From: AC-37 sp036389835
Lineage (GTDB): Bacteria; Actinomycetota; Thermoleophilia; Solirubrobacterales; Thermoleophilaceae
Reading direction: 5' to 3'
DNA length: 64,000 bases
Assembly (NCBI GenBank): GCA_036389835.1
Contig: DASVWC010000111.1
Span: 1-64,000, forward strand
Each line of letters starts with the position of its first letter. The stretch's first letter is position 1. The notes below the pieces were generated by a model. That model saw only the letters and a list, made by a program, of their open reading frames with translations, was not told where the DNA came from and ran no database searches. Of this stretch, positions 58,627 through 64,000 are shown one piece after another. Both the position numbers and the translations under genes were made by a program.

Positions 58627-60201
58627 TCAGCCCAGCCCGTCGATCTCCCAGAAGTTCTCGCCCTCGACCAGGCGGAAGATCTCGCCGCCGGCGAGCGTGA
58701 CCTCGGCGTCCTTGCCGTCGACCTCGACGTTCTGGATCTTGATCTCGTCCGGCGTGAACTGGGCCGGGAGCTTGCCCTTCTTGAAGGCCTTCTCGCACCC
58801 GAACGGGCCGCCGAACTGCTGGTTCTGGTACCTGACCGACAGCCCGCCGCAGAACACGTCGGCCTTGTCGGTCACCACCGCGCCGAGCGTCGTCTCGACC
58901 GCCAGGCGGATCTGCCCCTCGGCGTCGCTGCCGGTGCTCGAGGCGTCGGTCCCGGTGCCGGTGCTGGTCGTGTCGCGGGCCTCGGTGGTGTCGGAGCTGC
59001 CGCCGCCCTTCTCGCCGCCGCCGCCCAGGGCGAGCGCGAGGACCACGCCGAGCACGAGCACGCCGGCGACGGCGGCGCCGATGATCAGCGGGGTGCGGTT
59101 GCGCGGGCCGCCCGCGCCGGGCGGGGGCGGCGGGCGCGACGGCTGCCACTGCGGTTGAGGCGTGGGCGGGCCGGGGGGCGGAGGCGGCGGAGGCGAATAG
59201 CCGGGCGGCGGAGGCGGCGCCGCGGGGGCGCCCGGCCCGGCCGTGGGCGCCGGCGCGCTGGCCACGCCGGTCGGCGGCGCCGGCATCGAGACCACGGGCG
59301 GCGGCATGGCGTGCGCCGGGGCGGCGTCGCCGGTCGCGACGCTGCGCTCCACCTGGGTGGCCTGCTGGTCCTTGGCGGCGGCCAGCGCCGCGCGGCCGAG
59401 GTCGCCCGTCGACGGGTAGCGGTCCTCGGGCTTCTTGGCCATGCCGCGCTCGATGACCTCCTCGAAGGCGTCGGGCACGTCGGGGCGGGCCTGCTTGACC
59501 TTGGGCGGGTCCTCGCCCATGTGGGCCCACATCTTCGACGGCTCGCTGTCGCGCGGGTAGGGGACCTGGCCGGTCACCGCCTGGTAGAGGACGCACGCCA
59601 GCGAGTAGACGTCGGTGCGCGCGTCGACCGCCTGGCCCTGGAGCTGCTCGGGGGCGATGTAGTCGAGCGTCCCGACGAACATCCCGGTCTTCGTCATCCC
59701 GCTGTCGGACGCCGCGTGCTTGGTGAGGCCGAAGTCGGTCAGGTACGCGTGGCGGCGTCCGCCGCGGTCCTCGATCAGGATGTTGCCCGGCTTCACGTCG
59801 CGGTGCACGAGGCCGCGCTCGTGCGCGGCGTCGAGCGCGTCGGCGATCTGGGCGATGATGCTCGCCGCCTCGGCCGGCGGCAGCGCGCCGTTCTGCTCGA
59901 TCAGCGCGCGCAGGTCCGTGCCCGGGACATGGCGCATCGTCACGTAGAGCTGACCGTGCTCCTCGCCGGCGTCGTAGATCGGGACGACGTTCGGATGGTC
60001 GAGCGCGGCGGCGGTCATCGACTCCTGCTTGAAGCGCTCGCGGAACTGCTCGTCGCCGGAGATCTCGGGCGCGATCAGCTTGAGCGCGACCACGCGGTCG
60101 AGCGCGAGGTGCGTCGCCTTGTAGACCACGCCCATCCCACCGCGGCCGGCGACGCCGTCGAGGCGGTGCCCGGCGAATACGGAGCCGATCGAGATGTCCA
60201 T
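58627..60201 (-). CDS. membrane Ser/Thr protein kinase (PknB-like) with NTF2-like sensor
   Basis: 524 residues. The cytoplasmic kinase domain (about 12-275) has the Gly loop GRGGMGVVY, Lys41, HRDVKPGN (Asp135), DFG (Asp156) and VGTLDYIAPEQL, so it is active. A Pro-rich juxtamembrane segment (about 295-368), one transmembrane helix (371-393) and a Thr/Ser linker follow. The extracellular domain (about 425-524) has two Cys (DVFCGGL, FGCEKAF) and an NTF2-like end (DAEVTLAGGEIFRLVEGENF). It is not PASTA-type. The same domain occurs in lipoproteins at 22056, 41375 and 50266. Confidence 0.93.
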   Translation of the reverse strand: MDISIGSVFAGHRLDGVAGRGGMGVVYKATHLALDRVVALKLIAPEISGDEQFRERFKQESMTAAALDHPNVVPIYDAGEEHGQLYVTMRHVPGTDLRALIEQNGALPPAEAASIIAQIADALDAAHERGLVHRDVKPGNILIEDRGGRRHAYLTDFGLTKHAASDSGMTKTGMFVGTLDYIAPEQLQGQAVDARTDVYSLACVLYQAVTGQVPYPRDSEPSKMWAHMGEDPPKVKQARPDVPDAFEEVIERGMAKKPEDRYPSTGDLGRAALAAAKDQQATQVERSVATGDAAPAHAMPPPVVSMPAPPTGVASAPAPTAGPGAPAAPPPPPGYSPPPPPPPGPPTPQPQWQPSRPPPPPGAGGPRNRTPLIIGAAVAGVLVLGVVLALALGGGGEKGGGSSDTTEARDTTSTGTGTDASSTGSDAEGQIRLAVETTLGAVVTDKADVFCGGLSVRYQNQQFGGPFGCEKAFKKGKLPAQFTPDEIKIQNVEVDGKDAEVTLAGGEIFRLVEGENFWEIDGLG

Positions 60202-60214
60202 CGCCGCGGGCCGG

Positions 60215-60466
60215 CTACTCGCCGGAAACGGAGATCACGCGGCCGCGCCAGCCCGAGGTGAACTCGACGCGCCCAGGGCGGGTGGCGAAGATCGTGTGGT
60301 CGCGGCCGATGCCGACGCCGTCGCCGGGCTTGAAGACCGTGCCGCGCTGGCGCACGATGATCTCGCCGCCCGTGACCTGCTCGCCGGCGAAGACCTTCAC
60401 GCCGAGGCGCTTGCTCTCGGAGTCGCGGCCGTTGCGGCTGGATCCGAGCCCCTTCTTATGAGCCAT
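60215..60466 (-). CDS. rpmA: 50S ribosomal protein L27
   Basis: 83 residues. The typical N-terminus MAHKKGLGSSRNGRDSESKR lacks the N-terminal extension cleaved in Firmicutes. Further family blocks: GVKVFAGEQVTGGEIIVRQR, GVGIGRDHTIFA. Its first 11 bases overlap the end of rplU in another frame. The kinase gene follows after 13 bases. Confidence 0.97.
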   Translation of the reverse strand: MAHKKGLGSSRNGRDSESKRLGVKVFAGEQVTGGEIIVRQRGTVFKPGDGVGIGRDHTIFATRPGRVEFTSGWRGRVISVSGE

Positions 60467-60812
60467 CCTCGTCGTCCTCCTTCTTCTTGGCCGGCCGCCG
60501 CGACAGCATCTTTATCTCCCGGATCTCGAGCCGCGTCAAGTCCGCGCGCGCTCCGCTGCGGCGCTTGTAGCCGCGCTTGGGCTTGAACTTGAGGACGTGG
60601 ACCTTCTTGCCGCGCTCGTGGCCGACCACGACCGCCTCGACCTTGATCTTCTCGGCGTCGCCGGGATCCACGACCGTGTTGTCGCCGTCGGCGAGCATCA
60701 GCGCCTGGAGGTTGACCTTGGCGCCCTCGTCCTCGCGCATGCGGTCCACGAGCAGGGAGTCGCCCTCCTCGACGCGGTACTGCTTGCCACCGGCTTTGAC
60801 GATCGCGTACAT
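60456..60812 (-). CDS. rplU: 50S ribosomal protein L21
   Basis: 118 residues from ATG 60812 (MYAIVKAGGKQYRVEEGDSL). The family C-terminus FKPKRGYKRRSGARADLTRL is followed by an acidic/basic extension KKKEDDEDGS that overlaps the rpmA start by 11 bases. First gene of the rplU-rpmA-obgE-type operon. A GC-rich hairpin stands 11 bases before the ATG. Confidence 0.97.
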   Translation of the reverse strand: MYAIVKAGGKQYRVEEGDSLLVDRMREDEGAKVNLQALMLADGDNTVVDPGDAEKIKVEAVVVGHERGKKVHVLKFKPKRGYKRRSGARADLTRLEIREIKMLSRRPAKKKEDDEDGS

Positions 60813-60823
60813 GACAGAAAGAT

Positions 60824-60844
60824 GGCGCCCGTCGGGCGGGCGCC
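60824..60844 (-). promoter_or_regulatory. hairpin in the rplU 5' leader, possible attenuator
   Basis: GGCGCCCG pairs perfectly with CGGGCGCC around a 5-base loop, 11 bases before the rplU ATG. It replaces any visible Shine-Dalgarno. The position suits autogenous control by a ribosomal protein, though no known leader motif was matched. A TAGACT -10-like hexamer lies further upstream on the minus strand. Confidence 0.45.
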
Positions 60845-60904
60845 GGAGCACGAGTCTAGCGGTCGTCCAGGGGTACGATCAGGCCCCTACCGGAGGAGGT
60901 TCAG

Positions 60905-61063
60905 ATGGGCAGGATGATCCGATGCGAGTGCGGCGAGACCGTCCGCGGAGAGGACGATCGGGAGCTGCTGGCGGCCGCCCACGAGCACGTCGAGGCCAAG
61001 CATCCGGACATGGTCACGACGATCACCGACGACCAGCTGATGGCCATGGCGGAGGATGACTAG
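60905..61063 (+). CDS. small DUF1059-like Cys/His protein
   Basis: 52 residues from ATG 60905, with a strong GGAGGAGG (60892-60899) five bases upstream. It reads MGRMIRCECGETVRGEDDRE then LLAAAHEHVEAKHPDMV; the C-x-C and H-x-H...H spacing resembles DUF1059 proteins and could bind zinc. Its TAG overlaps the start of the P450 gene by eight bases, so it is coupled to it. Perhaps a small regulator or redox partner; function not known. Confidence 0.7.
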   Translation: MGRMIRCECGETVRGEDDRELLAAAHEHVEAKHPDMVTTITDDQLMAMAEDD

Positions 61064-62348
61064 GGACGGCCTGCCCCCGGGACCGCGGCTTCCGGTCGCG
61101 GCCCAGGCGATCGGCTGGATCGTCAGGCCGACGCAGATGATGGAGGCGCTCCGGGACCGCCACGGGGACACCTTCACCATCACGCTGCCGCGCGTCGGCC
61201 CGTTCGTGCTCGTGAGCGACCCGGACGACGTGAAGGCCGTCTTCACCGGCAGCCCCGGGCGGCTGCACGCGGGCGAGGCCAACACGATCCTCGAGCCGGT
61301 CCTCGGCTCGCACTCGATCCTGCTGCTCGACGAGGAGCGCCACATGCGCCAGCGCAAGCTCATGCTCCCCTCGTTCCACGGCGACCGGCTCGCGCGCTAC
61401 CGCGCCCAGATGGAGGCGGTCACGCTCGCCGAGCTCGAGCGCTGGCCGCTCGGCGTGGCGGCCGCGGCCCGCCCGCACACCCAGGCGATCACGCTCGACG
61501 TGATCATGCGGACGGTGTTCGGCGTCGAGGAGGGCGAGCGGCTCACCCGCCTGCGCACCGCCCTGCGCGAGCTGCTCGAGTGGATGACCGCGCGGCGGCG
61601 GATGTTCGTGGTGGCGGTCTTCGGAGCCGACCGGCTGGGGCGGGCGAACGTGCTCGGCCTCACGCGGGCGCGCGAGCGGGTGGACGAGCTCGTCTTCGAC
61701 GAGATCCGGCGCCGGCGCGGATCGGAGCCGGGCGAGGACGTCCTCTCGATGCTGCTCCAGGCGCGCGACGAGGACGGCGAGCCGATGACCGACGCCGAGG
61801 TGCGCGACGAGCTGATGACGCTGCTGGTGGCGGGGCACGAGACGACGGCGACGTCGCTGGCGTGGGCGCTGGAGCAGCTCTCGCGCCATCCGGCCGTGCT
61901 CTCCGAGCTGCAGAGCGGCGGCAACGAGGAACTGCTCGACGCCGTGGTCGCCGAGACGCTGCGGCTGCGGCCGGTCATCGTCCTGGTGCTGCGCCGGCTG
62001 GTCGAGCCCTTCGAGGTCGCCGGGCGGGTGCTGCCGGCGGGCGTGAACGTCGCCCCCTGCATCTACCTGATGCACCGCAACCCGCGGATCTACCCCGACC
62101 CCGACGCCTTCCGCCCGGAGCGCTTCCTCGACTCGCCGCCCGGCACCTACACGTGGATCCCGTTCGGCGGCGGGGTGCGCCGCTGCCTGGGAGCGCAGTT
62201 CGCCCAGATGGAGATGAAGGTGGTCCTGAGCACGATCCTCGCCAACGCGCGCCTCGAGCCGACGGCAGCGAGGCCGGAGCGGATGACCCGCCGCGCGATC
62301 ACCATCGTGCCGGACCGCGGCGGCCGGGTCGTGCTGAATGCGGCCTAG
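61056..62348 (+). CDS. cytochrome P450
   Basis: 430 residues. The I-helix motif is LLVAGHETTATSLAW (AGHETT at 259-264), the ExxR is ETLRLRP (E300, R303), and the heme-binding loop FGGGVRRCLGAQFA has the Cys ligand at 377. The general pattern (LMLPSFHGDRL, MHRNPRIYPDPDAFRPERFL) resembles CYP110/CYP135-like bacterial class I enzymes. No ferredoxin or reductase gene is adjacent. It overlaps the preceding (8 bases) and following (11 bases) genes. Confidence 0.96.
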   Translation: MTRDGLPPGPRLPVAAQAIGWIVRPTQMMEALRDRHGDTFTITLPRVGPFVLVSDPDDVKAVFTGSPGRLHAGEANTILEPVLGSHSILLLDEERHMRQRKLMLPSFHGDRLARYRAQMEAVTLAELERWPLGVAAAARPHTQAITLDVIMRTVFGVEEGERLTRLRTALRELLEWMTARRRMFVVAVFGADRLGRANVLGLTRARERVDELVFDEIRRRRGSEPGEDVLSMLLQARDEDGEPMTDAEVRDELMTLLVAGHETTATSLAWALEQLSRHPAVLSELQSGGNEELLDAVVAETLRLRPVIVLVLRRLVEPFEVAGRVLPAGVNVAPCIYLMHRNPRIYPDPDAFRPERFLDSPPGTYTWIPFGGGVRRCLGAQFAQMEMKVVLSTILANARLEPTAARPERMTRRAITIVPDRGGRVVLNAA

Positions 62349-62751
62349 GACGGCGCTCGCCGCCATCGCCTGCGCGCTGGTCGCCGGGTGCGGGGGCGAC
62401 ATGCGCGCGGACGAGCTCAACCGCAGCATCGCCCAGATCGAGTCCGCCGCCGGCGACGGTGAGCTGACGGCGCTCGGCGTCGCGGAGGACCGAACCAAGT
62501 CGACCTTCGTACGGGCGCACGCGCGCGAGATCTCCGAGCAGGTCGACCACGAGGCGGAGAAGCTCAGCGACGCGTCCGCGACCGGGGACGTCGCGGTGGT
62601 GAAGCGGAAGGCCGTCGAGCTCGCGGACGAGCTCTCGTCCGCGCTCGGCCAGCTCCAGCTCGCTCCCGGCGACGAGGACAGCGCCCGGAGGACGCGCGCG
62701 GACCTGCGCGCGCTGGCCGACCGCGCCGAGCAGCTCAGGGCGGAGCTGTGA
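62338..62751 (+). CDS. small helical lipoprotein of unknown function
   Basis: 137 residues. The lipobox is LVAGC; the mature protein is an acidic helical bundle (ADELNRSIAQIESAAGDGEL, AREISEQVDHEAEKLSDASA) without Cys. ATG start inside the P450 end; its stop overlaps the next start (GTGA). No family recognised. It is conserved in position only as part of this operon. Confidence 0.7.
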   Translation: MRPRTALAAIACALVAGCGGDMRADELNRSIAQIESAAGDGELTALGVAEDRTKSTFVRAHAREISEQVDHEAEKLSDASATGDVAVVKRKAVELADELSSALGQLQLAPGDEDSARRTRADLRALADRAEQLRAEL

Positions 62752-63965
62752 GGGACGTCGCGAAGATCGCGCTCGGCGTGATCGCCGCGATCGGAGGCTT
62801 CGTGGACATCGGCGACCTCGTCTTCAACGCCCAGGCGGGCGCGACGCTCGGCTACGCCGCGCTGTGGGCGGTGCCCGTCGGGGTGCTCGGCATCGTGGTG
62901 TTCGCCGAGATGAGCGGGCGGATCGCGGCGATCGCGAAGAAACCGAACTTCGAGCTGATCCGCGACCGCTACGGGCGACGGCTGTCGCTGTTCACGCTCG
63001 TCGCCTCGCTGACGCTCACGGTCCTCACGCTGGGTGCCGAGCTCGGCGGCCTCGGCTTCGTCCTCAACTACTTCTTCGACGTCAGCGTCGGGTTCTTCAC
63101 GCTCGTGGCGCTGCTCGCAGTGGCGGCCGCCGCGTACCTGCTGCCGTTCGAGTGGATCGAGCGCGTCTTCGGATACATGGGCCTGGCGCTGCTCGTGTAC
63201 GTGCTCGCGAGCGTGAAGCTGCACCCGGACTGGGGCGACCTCGGCGCCGGCTTCGTGCCGGAGACCCATGCCTCGTCCGTGTACTGGTACTTCGTGGTGG
63301 GTCTGATGGCCGCGGCGCTGATGCCGTACGAGATCTACTTCTACTCGAGCGGCGGGATCGAGGAAGGCTGGACCGAGAAGGACCTGCGGGTCAACCGCCT
63401 CAACTCGATGGTCGGCTTCGGGCTCGGCGGGATCCTGAGCGTCGCGATCCTCGTCGCGTCGGCCCAGGTGCTCCTGCCGGCGAGCGTGGACCCGGCGACG
63501 GTGGGGACGGTCGGGGTGGTGGCGCAGGTGCCCTACGGGGAGGCCGGACTCGTCCTCGCCCTCGTCGGCATGCTGTTCGCCCTCGGCGGCGCGACGGTCG
63601 ACACCGCGTTCTCGGCCGCCTACAACCTCGCCCAGCACCAGGGCTGGCGGTGGGGGAAGCGCAACGGCCTCGAGCGGGAGGCGCGCTTCACGCTGTCGCT
63701 CGCCGCGTTCTTCGTCATCGGCTTCGCGATCGCCGAGACCGGCGTCGACCCGGTCGAGCTGACCGAGTACGCGGTGATCTTCTCGATCCCCGTCCTCCCG
63801 CTCACGTACCTGCCGATCCTGCTGGTGGCCGGCGACCGCGCCGTGATGGGCGAGCACGCCAACGGCGTGCTCGCCCGGACGGTGGGCTGGGTCTACTTCG
63901 CGGTGATCTGCTGCCTGGCCGTGGCGGCGCCGATCCTCTTCGTGGCGACCAACGGCGGTGGCTAG
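62748..63965 (+). CDS. Nramp-related metal-ion transporter with variant substrate motifs
   Basis: 405 residues, about 11 transmembrane helices, GTG start. The Nramp fold is visible (LVFNAQAGATLGYAALWAVP in TM1, the long FGLGGILSVAILVASAQVLL region). The canonical TM1 DPGN is DIGD (20-23), and the TM6 M-P-H is LMPYEIYFYS (MPYE at 192-195), so the transition-metal coordination site differs. It may transport Mg2+ or another ion, or may not be selective. Last gene of the P450 operon. The 35 bases after it contain nothing I can support. Confidence 0.83.
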   Translation: MRDVAKIALGVIAAIGGFVDIGDLVFNAQAGATLGYAALWAVPVGVLGIVVFAEMSGRIAAIAKKPNFELIRDRYGRRLSLFTLVASLTLTVLTLGAELGGLGFVLNYFFDVSVGFFTLVALLAVAAAAYLLPFEWIERVFGYMGLALLVYVLASVKLHPDWGDLGAGFVPETHASSVYWYFVVGLMAAALMPYEIYFYSSGGIEEGWTEKDLRVNRLNSMVGFGLGGILSVAILVASAQVLLPASVDPATVGTVGVVAQVPYGEAGLVLALVGMLFALGGATVDTAFSAAYNLAQHQGWRWGKRNGLEREARFTLSLAAFFVIGFAIAETGVDPVELTEYAVIFSIPVLPLTYLPILLVAGDRAVMGEHANGVLARTVGWVYFAVICCLAVAAPILFVATNGGG

Positions 63966-64000
63966 CCGCTACTCCGAGGGCGTCCCCGCCGGCTTGCGCC

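Noticed and set aside
63966..64000. Possible end of a minus-strand gene (RKPAGTPSE before TAG)
   Set aside because: Only about nine codons are visible; too little to support a feature.

Overview
The window is very G+C-rich (roughly three quarters G+C where I counted), densely packed chromosomal DNA. Actinobacterial hallmarks are MaoC-type HadA/HadB dehydratases, a wax-ester synthase/DGAT, a PknB-like kinase and a c-di-AMP riboswitch in front of a cell-wall hydrolase. Together with the gene neighbourhoods, these suggest a deep-branching high-GC actinobacterium, probably class Thermoleophilia (Solirubrobacterales or a relative). That placement is inference; no rRNA gene is present. I see no transposase, phage cluster, CRISPR array or replication origin.

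Layout. 1-3.5 kb: stress operon hrcA-dnaJ-prmA and a hadA/hadB-like pair. 3.5-8.2 kb: two exported ferritin-like proteins, a DUF892-like remnant and a GH92 mannosidase. 8.2-12.1 kb: c-di-AMP riboswitch with an NlpC/P60 hydrolase, a coiled-coil protein, a large palindrome and a GNAT enzyme. 12.1-24 kb: lipid and envelope genes (WS/DGAT, uppP, phospholipase C, LPLAT-like acyltransferase, mreB), a MEDS/STAS and MEDS/ATPase regulatory pair, and exported proteins. 24-33 kb: LemA/DUF2207 pair, a lower-GC PD-(D/E)XK-type gene beside tRNA-Pro(CGG), a nucleotidyltransferase, msrA, a Nudix enzyme and a CocE-like hydrolase. 33-45 kb: lepA-murJ, rpsT, holA-comEC-comEA, acylphosphatase, a LOG-family protein and leuS. 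45-51 kb: coiled-coil protein, GNAT, mini-catalase coupled to a penicillin-acylase homologue, and a lipoprotein. 51-52 kb: a compact accessory spot around tRNA-Ala(GGC). 52-61 kb: the conserved rplU-rpmA-...-obgE-...-proB-proA-nadD-rsfS operon, with a Ser/Thr kinase, an EamA transporter and a flavoprotein interleaved. 61-64 kb: an overlapping operon of a small Cys/His protein, a P450, a lipoprotein and an Nramp-like transporter.

Main points of interest. (1) Around tRNA-Ala, one reading frame runs from a PDDEXK_5-like (group I intron endonuclease-like) protein through the whole tRNA gene into a Phd-type antitoxin domain with no start codon of its own. The nuclease part appears to lack its catalytic Q-x-K strand, and a perfect CGAAC-N4-GTTCG LexA-type box lies 4 bases upstream of its start. 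(2) Four genes (prmA, DUF2207, a nucleotidyltransferase, rsfS) have no ATG/GTG/TTG at their expected N-terminus and appear to start at CTG inside a CTGA overlap with the upstream TGA. (3) Seven of twelve convergent gene pairs overlap at exactly one CTAG. (4) A 47-bp palindromic element and four 24-bp repeats lie in frame inside comEC.
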